Assembly (NCBI GenBank): GCA_024195585.1
Contig: SWBL01000009.1
Coordinates: forward strand, 62,001 to 126,000
Length of the DNA: 64,000 nt
DNA from: Aureobasidium sp. EXF-3400
Lineage: Eukaryota > Ascomycota > Dothideomycetes > Dothideales > Saccotheciaceae
Direction of reading: 5' to 3'
A program made the position numbers and the translations under genes. The notes beneath the pieces were generated by a model that was given only the letters and a program-made list of their open reading frames with translations, did no database searches and was not told the origin of the DNA. Shown one piece after another: positions 10,272-20,127 of the stretch (position 1 is its first letter; the number at the start of each line of letters is the position of its first letter).

Positions 10272-11561
10272 TCAACCGTCAACAGTAATGGCTGTTTTTG
10301 GCCTGTTCTTGTTCAAGCCCTCGAGCAGCATACAAGCCTTGCAAATGGCTTGAGACGACATGTATCCACAACGCTCGCACTTTCCAAGCGTCTGCTTTGC
10401 ATTTGCTGGTGGAGTGGGTCCCTTGGTCTTCTTCGGTCGCAGCGGCATCGTTGTCTGTTTCTTCGTCGGCAGCTTGATCTCAGTCTCGGTTCCTTGCTCT
10501 TCAGCAACCTCGTTTTCCTGTAGCTCTTTCTCCATATCGCCCATCTCACCTCCTGTTCCTCTGCCGTTGCCACTGCCACAGCCGCCGTTACCGTCGTCTT
10601 CTTCGTCGGGCCGCATGCTGCTTGTTCCTGGTTGTGCTTGTGATTTGCTGGATCCGCATGCGCCTTTGCAGCGTCCATCTGCGTCTGGCACGAGCATGGC
10701 CATGTCGATACCGCTGCGCACGACATCGAGGATGCTCTCTGGACGTATGCGTTCGAGGTTTTTGATCAAGGTGCGTGCGCTTCCGCGGAAGGCTTCTGGC
10801 GAGTAGAGGCATTCGGTGGAAAAGTAGTCGAGTTTGTTGTGGTGGGCGTAGAGGACGATTTCCTTTTCGTAGGCGTACATGAGTGGTTTGGAGCGCTTGA
10901 CGTTGGTGATGGCGACTTCTCCGTTTTCGAGCACGGGTGATGGGTCGGTGTTGTCGTTGGCCTTGTTGTCGGTGACGATGCTGGTGGCTCGGCTTAGTCG
11001 TGGTAGGTCGCCACGCAGTAGGTTCATGAGGACTGTCTCTGCTACGTCGTCTGCATTGTGGCCAGTGACGACGTGCTTGACTCCCAGCTGCGCGGCTCCT
11101 CTGTCTAGTGCCTGTCTTCGGAAGACACCACAGTATGTGCAATTTCCCTTCTTTCCAATCTGAGCGACAACCTGATCCATACTCCAACCGTAAAGCTCCT
11201 CATAACTGACAATCTTCAGCGGCAGCTGCAAGAAATCTGCATTGCGCCTGACAGCATCCAGACTGTGATCGCGGTATCCCTTGATACCCTCATCCACCGA
11301 CAGCAAGATTAAATCCAGCCCCCAGTTGCGTCTTTCATTCAGTGTCTTGAGCACGGCAGCCAGCACACATGAATCTTTTCCTCCACTGGCACCGATGGCC
11401 ACGCGCTCTCCAGGATAGAAGAGATTTGTTGATTCGACGGCTTCGGCGACTTCTTTTTCAAAGACGGCGGTGAAACAAGTGGCGCATAGTCGGTGGTGGT
11501 TTTTGGGTCGTAGAATCTGTGCTCGCTTTTCGTTGCACGCAGAGCATAATCGTGAAGCCAT
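10272..11561 (-). CDS. NCS6: Cytoplasmic tRNA 2-thiolation protein 1 (Ncs6/Ctu1)
   Basis: Sulfur-transfer enzyme that thiolates the wobble uridine (mcm5s2U34) of Lys, Glu and Gln tRNAs in the cytosol, working with Ncs2 and Urm1. It is a single exon of 429 aa starting MASRLCSAC. Motifs in order: N-terminal zinc ribbon CxxC (6, 9) and CATC (26, 29), PP-loop SGGKDS (59-64), the CTYCGVFRR cysteine pair, [14 protein letters not shown], and a C-terminal [16 protein letters not shown] zinc site. A Gly/Ser/Glu-rich, low-complexity linker separates the catalytic core from the final zinc site. This linker is an insertion compared with yeast Ncs6 (359 aa, family knowledge). No intron is needed. The identification is firm. 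Confidence 0.96.
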   Translation of the reverse strand: MASRLCSACNEKRAQILRPKNHHRLCATCFTAVFEKEVAEAVESTNLFYPGERVAIGASGGKDSCVLAAVLKTLNERRNWGLDLILLSVDEGIKGYRDHSLDAVRRNADFLQLPLKIVSYEELYGWSMDQVVAQIGKKGNCTYCGVFRRQALDRGAAQLGVKHVVTGHNADDVAETVLMNLLRGDLPRLSRATSIVTDNKANDNTDPSPVLENGEVAITNVKRSKPLMYAYEKEIVLYAHHNKLDYFSTECLYSPEAFRGSARTLIKNLERIRPESILDVVRSGIDMAMLVPDADGRCKGACGSSKSQAQPGTSSMRPDEEDDGNGGCGSGNGRGTGGEMGDMEKELQENEVAEEQGTETEIKLPTKKQTTMPLRPKKTKGPTPPANAKQTLGKCERCGYMSSQAICKACMLLEGLNKNRPKTAITVDG

Positions 11562-12899
11562 GGCTACTGTGTGATGTGGTGGTTTGGGAGAAGTTTGTGG
11601 ATCCAGAAGTTATTTGTTCCGAGACAGCGCGGATTCTTTCGATAAATTCGGGTTGCTTGTTTCTCGTTCGCAAGGCGTGTGATTCTCAGGCTAAACACTC
11701 GGAGTTCATCGCTCGAAGATGATCGTCAAATTCTCGGCTGTTCTGTTGTTTCGGCAGGAGCGAAGTGGTCGTGGCAAAAAAGCATTCACTTTCACCATCG
11801 CTCCGAGCGAGATGCGGATCTCAGGGAAAAGCAAAGTCTTCTAGAAGCCTTCGCCGAGCCCCGACCATCTGCTCCCTCTTCAATTCTTCCATGGTGCATC
11901 TGGAAGCCCATACCTAGATGTATGCAGAGGGTTGCTCCAGCGTGCAGCGTCTTATGGAATGTGACTTTCTTCCTCATCCTTGCATACGCTCTTCACGCTC
12001 AGTTCTGGATGTTCATCCCATCGCCCTATCACCCTGTCACCCAAAGCTTAAATGTCGCAAGTCGATTGTTACGCGGGCACCACGGGGGACGGCGAGCCCG
12101 AACGAACATCGTTGACAAGGGAATCCTTCAGCTCCTCCGTGTCTCTGTGTGCAAATCTCCGTTTATCAGACAGATCAACAGGTACTGTTGTGTCTAAAGC
12201 GATAACACCGGACCTGCAGCAAAACGCATTCGAGTCAAGCAACATGAGATATTTCTCGGCCGAGCTGCAGCAAATACACTTCGATATGATACAACTCCAC
12301 CAATATATCAATCCATGACTCTCTCTGACTCTGCTTCTTCTTCTCGCTTGACAATTAGAGATAGACGCAGCCAGATGTTCCATCCCTGGCTCGGTACATG
12401 TGCGTCGTTGAAAAACAAGGTCCATTATTGTGACAATTTCCGAGTCGCTGGCAGTTGCGTGAAATACAGTTTGCTGCAAACCGTCCCATAAAACCGTTTA
12501 CCTGGTTCCCCTGGAGGAGAGGGATACAGCCAGCCACCCCAATAAGGGAGACGATCAACCAGCCCCCCTGCATGCCACTACTGGGTACCTGATGATCCTC
12601 AGGGCAAAAGAATGAGATGAAGATGGACAAAGAGGTTTTCTTGTAAAATGCGAAGCTCTATTGCGAGTTCGATTAATTAATTTGTGTGCTACCTAAGTAC
12701 TATCTATTGTATGCACCAATGTCGTAAAGTCGTGCTGATGATGCTTTGATGCTGTCTTCCAAAAATGCCTCCGTCGTCTTCCCAGAGACGCCTCCGCAAT
12801 GCAATGTCGGGTTGAACCCGACACAAGAAATGAATTGAAAACTGAACGATTGACAATGCCTCGAACCCGCAAAGCTTGTCTTTAACCCTCGGCGAATCT
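11562..12899. other. Intergenic
   Basis: The 1.3-kb stretch contains the NCS6 promoter and the 3' flank of the cyclin gene. Frames of up to 172 codons occur on either strand, but they lack recognisable domains, splice continuity or biased codon use. A perfect-arm palindrome at 12805-12823 is listed separately. Confidence 0.5.
12805..12823. repeat. Short palindrome in 3' flank of cyclin gene
   Basis: TGTCGGGTT, one G, then AACCCGACA: nine-base arms around a single base. It lies 77-95 nt beyond the cyclin stop codon. It could bind a dimeric protein as DNA; as RNA the loop is too tight without opening the stem. Function unknown. Confidence 0.6.
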
Positions 12900-13934
12900 C
12901 TAGTGAGCATGAGAGTTGGAGAGGAGCCTTGAGAAGATGTTGCTTGATCTGATCTTCTTGGCCGAGGGTTGTTCGTAATGGTCAAGAGTGAGCTTGGGTT
13001 GTTGGACCTCAACCATCGAAGGGCAGTCACTGTTGTATCTCTGGATGCGAACGGGCACATCTTCGTATGTCGCGTCCATCGATGACATAATGGAGTTGGG
13101 AGAGTCGACAGAAGAGGCAGCAGATACAACAGACTGAGTGCGGCTAGGAGGCGAGAGAGATGGCATGCGAGATGATCTGCGAGAGCTTGCAAGGCTCATG
13201 GGTGTGTCGCAAAGGTTTTGGCGAAGATCGGTGCGAGAAGTTCTGCGCATGTGCTCGGCAGTGATTGAGAGATGGCGTTGCTGTTGCATCAGCTCCTCGC
13301 GGAGCTGAGCACGCTTGGCCTTCTCGGCTTGACGAGTCTGCCACAGTCTGATGGGAGCAAGGAAAGGCTCAAGGTGGAAGTAGAGATCATCCTCACGAAC
13401 AATGAGGTCCCAGTTGAGTAGGTTGAGAAGTTGCTTCTCCATGAGGTTGACCTCAACGAGGTTGAACCCGAAACCCTCGTATCCCTTGACAGCAGTGTAG
13501 CGAGCCCAGTGCTTGTTCTTGGGAGATGAGTCGTTGAGCGACTTGGCAGCAAGAATAAGAGCGGCGAGGAAGATGCGGTGGGTTGTGCAGCGCATGCCCT
13601 TAGCGACAGGAGGAAGACGTTCTTGCAGACGACCGAGGTAGACAAGGGTAGTCATGAGAGTAGGGACCTGGACTGACGATCTGTCGACGAGAGATTGAAT
13701 GAATTGCTCGACAGAAGGAAGGGCAGGTTCTTGGTTGAGGTTGAAGCCTTGCTCGGTAGGAGTGATTGGTGGTGTAGGAGGAAGATCAGCGTTGTGGATA
13801 GGAGTGTTGTCACAACGGATGACTTGAGAGGCCTTGAGTGCCAAGTATGAGACCATGTCCTTGGAAACAGGCAGGTAGATGAAGTGGTTGAGAGCTTCGG
13901 CGTTCTGCTCAGGAGTTGCCATGGTGTGAGACAT
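12900..13934 (-). CDS. Pcl1/Pcl2-type (Pho85) cyclin
   Basis: Cyclin of the PHO80/PCL group, expected to activate a Pho85-like CDK in G1 or morphogenesis. It is a single exon of 344 aa from ATG 13934 (context TCAAAATGTCT). A second in-frame ATG at 13922 (MATPEQ) is also possible, and the frame extends upstream only to a TTG. The cyclin box spans roughly residues 15-210: [20 protein letters not shown], a Pro-rich loop ([14 protein letters not shown]), then [36 protein letters not shown] and the [16 protein letters not shown] motif. The remaining third is Ser/Arg-rich with many SP sites, likely phosphorylated and unstable. The gene has a 2.4-kb intergenic 5' side, divergent from the NRAMP gene, which fits a regulated cyclin. 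Which Pcl paralogue it is cannot be decided here. Confidence 0.9.
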   Translation of the reverse strand: MSHTMATPEQNAEALNHFIYLPVSKDMVSYLALKASQVIRCDNTPIHNADLPPTPPITPTEQGFNLNQEPALPSVEQFIQSLVDRSSVQVPTLMTTLVYLGRLQERLPPVAKGMRCTTHRIFLAALILAAKSLNDSSPKNKHWARYTAVKGYEGFGFNLVEVNLMEKQLLNLLNWDLIVREDDLYFHLEPFLAPIRLWQTRQAEKAKRAQLREELMQQQRHLSITAEHMRRTSRTDLRQNLCDTPMSLASSRRSSRMPSLSPPSRTQSVVSAASSVDSPNSIMSSMDATYEDVPVRIQRYNSDCPSMVEVQQPKLTLDHYEQPSAKKIRSSNIFSRLLSNSHAH

Positions 13935-16336
13935 TTTGAAAAAACGAAGAAGATGGTATCCTGAAAAAGACTTTGACAAAGATGTTAAAGATCAAGCGAA
14001 AGAGTTGAAGTCGATGATATTCGCAAATATCAATCCTCTGACAATAGGCTGGACCAGAATTGGTTGGACAATGCTGAGGTTGACAATAGAAGAATAGCAG
14101 AAGTGATAAGTCGAATGACAAAGCTTATTCGAGTTGCTACCGGAGAATGGTCGAATAAGTAGTTGGTATTGTTGGATGAAACTCAAAGAATAGAGAGTAT
14201 TATTAGATTGAAGATGCAGAAAGATGGTATGAGAAAGAAATCGAAGTCGTAGGACGGCGGTTTTTCTTTATGTATAGCTTTCCAGGAGCAGGGAATTAAG
14301 ACTTTCCGGCCAGCGGACAGGTCGAATTGAGGCAGGACCGTTAGTGGAAACGGGGGGCAGTAGGAGTTGAACGTTGTAGTCGAGCCGCTTTGTTGCTGGT
14401 TCGATCGAGAAGCACCAAGAAAAGTAAGACAGCGTGTAGACGTTGGAATTAAACGTGCGTGACGAGGGTAAAGAGAGAAGGGAGTGTTCAAGGGCTGGCT
14501 AGCACGCCGTTGGTTGTATTGGGCGACTGAAATGAAAAGATAGACCATCGTGACCACCGGCAGCGAGGCAGATACTTATCTCCTCCTGAAAATGTACGAG
14601 GCAACGCAAGGTAAGCATGGCCATTCACACGAGGCCGTTTTTGGCAGCAGGTTTGAGAATGCGGGCGGTTGGACGTGAGGTGGGCGTGTACGAACGCGCT
14701 CTGGCATGTAAAAAGTCCACCTGCGGCAAGAATCGCGACATGTTGGCTGCTGGCATACAGCAAGTTTCCAGGCCCATACAGCCACGCGCTGTCTCAGACA
14801 ATCTACAAGAAGCAGCAGAGATGCATTCCGTTTCAAGATGCTTGCTCGTAACGTCTGCCGCCCAAAGGTCTTGTTGGTGAGAGAGAAGCACGAGAAACCA
14901 ATAGAGTAGGTACTAGACGCCATGGTGGAGTTGCACCAAGGCGCCCGGCTAGATGTACCGAGCGAGCCCTACGAGACTATTTCGTTCTCAGTCGCGACAC
15001 AAGAGGGCGAGGCCACTCCCGTCCTGGACATGCAAAGACATCATCGATATTCACAATTGACGTCGATTACTGTTTTCGGTATGGAGAGTATCGTGGCTGG
15101 GAGCCCGGCCACCTATCTCGTCTATCTCAACGTGCGATATGATATTCTTGGCACTAGAATCGTCGCCTGGTGATGCTTTCGAGCTGTTCACTCACGCTGG
15201 CAACTCGTGGAATGTTCAATCCGGCTCAGCCACTGTGGATTGCAACGGGATGCTCCACCAGGCGCCTGCTCCTGCGCCTACGGTATTCTGTGGGGAGAAC
15301 AATGGCCGAGAGCTTACTCCTATAATAGTCTGCGAAGGGGGTTCGCAGCTCACAGGAGGTGATTTGGTGAGCGTCCTCGGACGCTAGAATCTCAGGAGAG
15401 CGGCAAGCGAAGACATGTTCACCCTGAATGTACCCGCTCTACTCTGGCTACCTACAGATAATCGATCTCGCCTGACTCTAATTTGCATACAATGTTGGTA
15501 TTTCGAGAGAACGTTCATGCCGACTGCGCATCTTGCATGATCATTTGAAGAGGCAGCGTCTCAGCAGGCGCTGGACTCGGTGCTACAACAAGAATAGTAT
15601 TCTTGCGCAGCGAAGGATCGAGGTCTGTCTCACATGCGACAATCCTGCTGCTGTCGTGCAACTAGACACAAAGCTGTGTCTACTGGACAAAAGTTCGTCA
15701 AAAAGATCACCTTGATTTCGTCAAAACCAAGCGTCAATTTGGAAAATTGATTGCGCAAGCAGCCAAGAACAATAAATTGACCACGTCCACTTTCTCCCTT
15801 CTTCCAAGGACAAATGGCAGCTCTAAACCATGAAATTAGTTAACCCCTCACAAGAGTTACGACGATGACGGCCGTTTTCTTGTCTTTAAAGCAAATTTTC
15901 GATCAGACAGGGCAAGACTCCGGAGACACACGGGACACGACACGACCATCCCAGATCATGGTGTCTAAAGGCCAGAGGCGAAGGGGTGTCAATGCCCGAT
16001 TCGGCTCAAATTGTTAGGCCATCAGTGGCCATCTTCCGATGTCTCCAGATTAAGCCGTGCTTCTTAGCAAGTCGTCGTCTGTGTTCTGGACAAGAACGCT
16101 TTGCTCCGGCTCCTTCCGTGTGACTTCACGATTTGGCTACCATGATGGCCGAGGCCGAGGATCAGAGCACGACGACTTTATTTCCTTCGTATTGCGAGAA
16201 TCGTAATCAGTACTTTGGATCTCCTCATCCAACTCATCACAGTCATCATTGTCGCTACGCTCACTCTTCAGCATACATATAAAGCCTTTTCCGCTTCTGA
16301 CTAAGGACACGCGACACTCGTACAACCACAATCACA
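13935..16336. other. Long intergenic region between cyclin and NRAMP genes
   Basis: This 2.4-kb stretch contains two divergent promoters. Two overlapping plus-strand frames, 14922-15173 (83 aa) and 15139-15387 (82 aa), have ordinary-looking composition but no recognisable family. They could be remnants, exons or chance. A TATA-like site is near 16280. No gene is supported. Confidence 0.45.
16276..16284 (+). promoter_or_regulatory. TATA-like element upstream of NRAMP gene
   Basis: CATATAAAG ends 52 nt before the ATG of the metal transporter. It matches a TATA box and would imply a short 5' leader. Sequence and position only. Confidence 0.35.
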
Positions 16337-18089
16337 ATGAATCGACCATCACACGAAGATGACGGCTGGGACCACCCGGAATGGAATCAAAATCCACCTG
16401 CTCTGGCCGGAGACTTGACGACGAATAACGACCTGAATGGCGTTGTCAACTCTAGAAAAAACCGTGACCGGAGAATTGATGACGACGACTTGAATCGCAT
16501 CCATCCGGAGCCATACGAACTCTCTAATGTCAATCCAAAAGGCAAGAATTTGCCTCGGGTCACGGAAGACCCGTACCCTGGCCCCAGTGGCCACCATCCG
16601 GGACGCTCGTCGTCGTCTTTATCGACGTTGCGTCCCGCCGAGATGCCTGTGTCCGGTGGCAGGCGTCTCGGCAACCGCATCAGGTACGTCCTGGCCAAGT
16701 ACGCAAAGTTCGTCGGCCCAGGCGTCATGATCTCAGTCGCCTATATCGATCCTGGAAACTATTCTACTGCTGTTGCAGCTGGCTCTACTTTCCGGTTTAG
16801 GCTTCTCTTCATAGTCTTCTTATCCAACATCTTTGCGGTCTACCTGCAATGCTTGTGCGTCAAGCTAGGCTCGGTTACCGGTATGAATCTGGCTGAGATG
16901 ATCAGGGCTCATTGTCCTCGATGGCTCAACTGGATTCTGTATCTTTTCGGAGAGGCGGCAATCATCTGCACTGATATTGCAGAAGTGATCGGTACTGCTA
17001 TTGCTCTAAATCTTCTATTCCACGTTCCTTTGGTAGCTGGCTGCGCCATATCCATTGTGGACGTCCTTGTAATTTTACTCTTCTACAACCCATCTGGCAG
17101 CGTGCGAGGTGTTAGAATCTTTGAAGGCTTTGTCGCTGTATTGGTCATTGGTGTCGTGGTTTGCTTCTGCTACCAACTCTCCTTGATCACTAACACATCG
17201 GTCGGTGACGTCTTCCGTGGCTACCTCCCATCCTCGGCTATCATCAAATCCAAAGGGTGCGTACATCGATCTGCGCTCACGTCAAGTAAGCATCCGCTAA
17301 CCCTTGTCTAGCCTATACCAGTCGTGTGGAATCTTAGGTGCAACTGTCATGCCCCACTCGCTTTATCTAGGCTCGGGAATTGTGCAGCCACGCCTCAAAG
17401 AATATGACATGGCACACGACAACATCCCCGCAGCTTCTGATGATGATAGCGGTCCAGTCAAGTACCGTCCTAGTCTGGCAGCTGTTCGTTCTTGCATGAA
17501 GTATTCCATCGTCGAACTTTCAACATCCCTTTTCGTCTTCGCTCTCTTCGTCAACAGCGCCATCCTTATCGTCGCAGGAGCTTCGCTTTACAACTCCGAT
17601 GCTGCTAGTGCTGATCTCTTCGGCATTCACAAGCTGCTAGCTAGTCAGCTTGCCCCTGTCGCGGGCACCATCTTTGCCCTCGCTCTACTTCTCTCTGGTA
17701 TCTCAGCCGGTATCGTCTGCACCATCGCTGGGCAAATGATCTGTGAGGGACAAGTGTCATGGCAAGTCAAGCCTTGGGTGCGTCGATTGATGACACGCTC
17801 GATTTCCATTACGCCTTCCATTATCATTGCCGGCGCTGTGGGTCGAGACGGACTCTCTGCTGCTCTTGATGGCTCGCAAGTTGCTCTCAGTGTCATTCTG
17901 CCGTTCGTCAGTGCACCACTGATCTACTTTACTTGCCGTGAGAGATATATGACTATGTCTGCTAGCAATGGCGACCTGATCAGCATGCGCAACCATTGGT
18001 TCACTGCAATCATTGCGGTTCTCATCTGGCTCATCATTGTGGTCATGAACGTCGCACTCTTGGTGCTATTGGGCTTGGGTGTCGATTAG
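16337..18089 (+). CDS. NRAMP-family divalent metal transporter (Smf-like)
   Basis: Proton-coupled importer of Mn2+/Fe2+ and similar ions, homologous to yeast Smf1/2/3. Exons 16337-17256 and 17312-18089 give 565 aa. The intron has GTGCGT, a GCTAAC branch point and GTCTAG, and the join restores SKGLYQSCGILGATVMPHS. The metal-binding motif of TM1, DPGNY, is at 138-142. The TM6 motif MPHSLYLGSG is at 320, with the expected Met and His. About eleven membrane segments are visible after a 110-residue hydrophilic N-terminus rich in Asp, Asn and Pro. That tail is longer than in bacterial homologues and may carry turnover signals (inference). A TATA-like box lies close upstream. Which Smf paralogue and membrane it serves is not decidable here. 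Confidence 0.94.
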
Positions 18090-18322
18090 ACTGTTGATGT
18101 CTAATGGGTTGAAACATGAGACGAAGCAAGAAGGTTGCTGCTCGTCCTGTCTTTGTGGTCCCCAAGGAGAGCCTCAACTAATACTTACATTCTGGGTACA
18201 TAATGCTTGCGTTGGAAAGGCGTTCTACCGAGTGTCTTGATGTTCATAATCCTTAATTCAAACACTCTTACATGTAACAAATCGACAAACATTTTCTAGA
18301 ATACATGACCATCACACACTCT

Positions 18323-19441
18323 CTACAGCTTAGCCTTGGCAGTCTCCCAATCCTTAACCCTCTGCTTCGCCTTCCTCTCCAACTCCTCATCCTGTTTCTT
18401 GACCTTCTCCTTATACTCCCTCTCCTCATCAGGCGCATCCAAAAACGCCACAGTCTCCCTCCACATCTCCCTCTTCAACAACCCATAAACACCCTTATCA
18501 GTCTTACTCACCAACTTCAACTCATCCACAAACGCCACCACCTCATCCAAACCCCCCACTCCATCAATAATCCCCGCTTCAAGTGCCTCTAGGGCTTTAA
18601 AGCGTTTACCTTCAAGTACCAGAGTGCGATAGGTTTGGGGAGAGGTCTTTTGGCGGAAAATGGATGACATGGCTGCTTTGAGGGGGACGCCGAGTTCGAC
18701 TTCGTTGAGGCAGATGTAGCCGCGGTGGGGGTTCATGATGCGGTAGTCATGCATCATTGCTGTCATTAGGGCGCCGGCGAAGCCGTGGCCGTTGATGAGG
18801 GCGATGGTGGGCATTGGGTAGCTGTGTTTTAAATGTGTTAGCGGAATGGACAGGGTGATGGCATTTCCAATGTTGAAGATGCAAGAAATGACCACAATCG
18901 CAACACCCAGAGTTTATGTGCCCTTAGCAATTATTGTAATCACTCTTGCCATCATTGTAAAAGCTGTGTTGGGGTAACAAAGTGACCATATAGTCAGGTG
19001 AGCCCTTGAGGCCTACTTCTTCGAAACACCATGGCAGAAACAATCAAACCAACGGAAACACAAAGGGAAAAACTTACGTCAACAACCTCTTCCAAAGCGC
19101 AAACAGCGAATCCTTAGTAAATCCCGGGTTCGAGTTCGCATGCTCCAGATCCAGTCCATTGCTATAGAACTTGCTGATCCCAGAGGTAGTAATCACAACG
19201 CCGTGAGGATACTTGAGCGCCAGGATATCAAGCGCAGTGTGCACGGCATTGCAGAAGGACTGATTGATATGAAATCAGTGACAAAGCTTTGGAAAGGACA
19301 GGAGATATTTACAGTAGTAAGACGGTTATCTGGAGCAGAGTTCCACATAAGCATGTAGACTCTCTCGCCCAATCTCGTGACAACGACTTTGCCGTTGTCA
19401 GAAATGGGCACCTCGAATAGTCGTCCTGACTTGTATCCCAT
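18323..19441 (-). CDS. Enoyl-CoA delta isomerase/hydratase family, peroxisomal (C-terminal AKL)
   Basis: Crotonase-fold protein closest in motif to the plant-type delta3,delta2-enoyl-CoA isomerase, used in beta-oxidation of unsaturated fatty acids. Three exons, 19441-19313, 19259-19078 and 18821-18323, give 269 aa. The joins restore DNRLTT-SFCNAVHTALDIL and RLLT-YPMPTIALINGHGFAGA. The second intron is unusually long (256 nt). The family motifs NGHGFAGALMTAMMHDYRIM (114-133) and GYICLNEVELGVPL are present. The protein ends KAKL, and AKL is a functional PTS1 peroxisomal signal in fungi (established). The last 80 residues are a charged helix rich in Lys/Glu. The sense strand switches sharply from C-rich to G-rich near 18600. 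Isomerase rather than hydratase is likely but not proven. Confidence 0.88.
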
Positions 19442-20127
19442 GTTTCTGGCTGTTTATTATATGATCGATTCTGGTATGTAGATTGATAAATGGTGGTTGC
19501 TGCTGAACAATCGAGAAAGGGTGGAAGCCTTCACATGCATCATCCAACCCTACCTCGGCTCTGGGATTCAGGCGTTTATCCAGGGTCAGTGACATCTTCG
19601 ACAACCAAGAGAAAGCCAAGCAACGATGCAACATTATCTGCGTAGTTTCAAGATCATGGTCTGAATTGAGATGGTATGCCATTTTGTATGAAAATCAGAG
19701 AGTAAAAAACAAATGCAATGCGCAGCTAGATCTGCTGGCGTAACCCATGATGATATGATGAAAATAAAAGCAATGGAGAGAGAAAACAGAGACTAAAAAG
19801 TAGATAACAGCAAAGATAGAAAACACAACACGCCATTGCTATATCGTATCTGGCCCATGCTAACCTTCAAATATAAAAAGAGAGGAAAATGAAGTCATTC
19901 CGGTCATAAAGCCATCATAGTCTCGCATCCGTCAGCCTCTCTCTGGTGAGTAGGAGATTGACAGAAGGAGAAAGAAAAACAGCAAAGGTATAGAAAGTAG
20001 ATGCGAGAAATAACGGGCCTGGTGAGTATACCGAACTCCTTGGTACACCGAGAGGCCATAAACGCCGATGAGCCCTGTAACACCAGCAATGCGGCATTGC
20101 TTGTTGGATGTGATGATATACGTTTGA
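19442..20127. other. Intergenic: CDC24 3' side and isomerase promoter
   Basis: Two minus-strand genes flank this 686-nt stretch. It holds the end of the CDC24 transcript and the promoter of the isomerase gene. The part around 19680-19900 is A-rich on the plus strand. No coding potential is seen. Confidence 0.55.

Noticed and set aside
12069..12479. 136-codon minus-strand frame between NCS6 and the cyclin gene
   Set aside because: No recognisable domain, Cys/Ser-rich composition as in random frames, and no splice or promoter context.
12843..12870. Possible tRNA B-box (GGGTTCGAGGC on the minus strand)
   Set aside because: No T stem and no cloverleaf around it.
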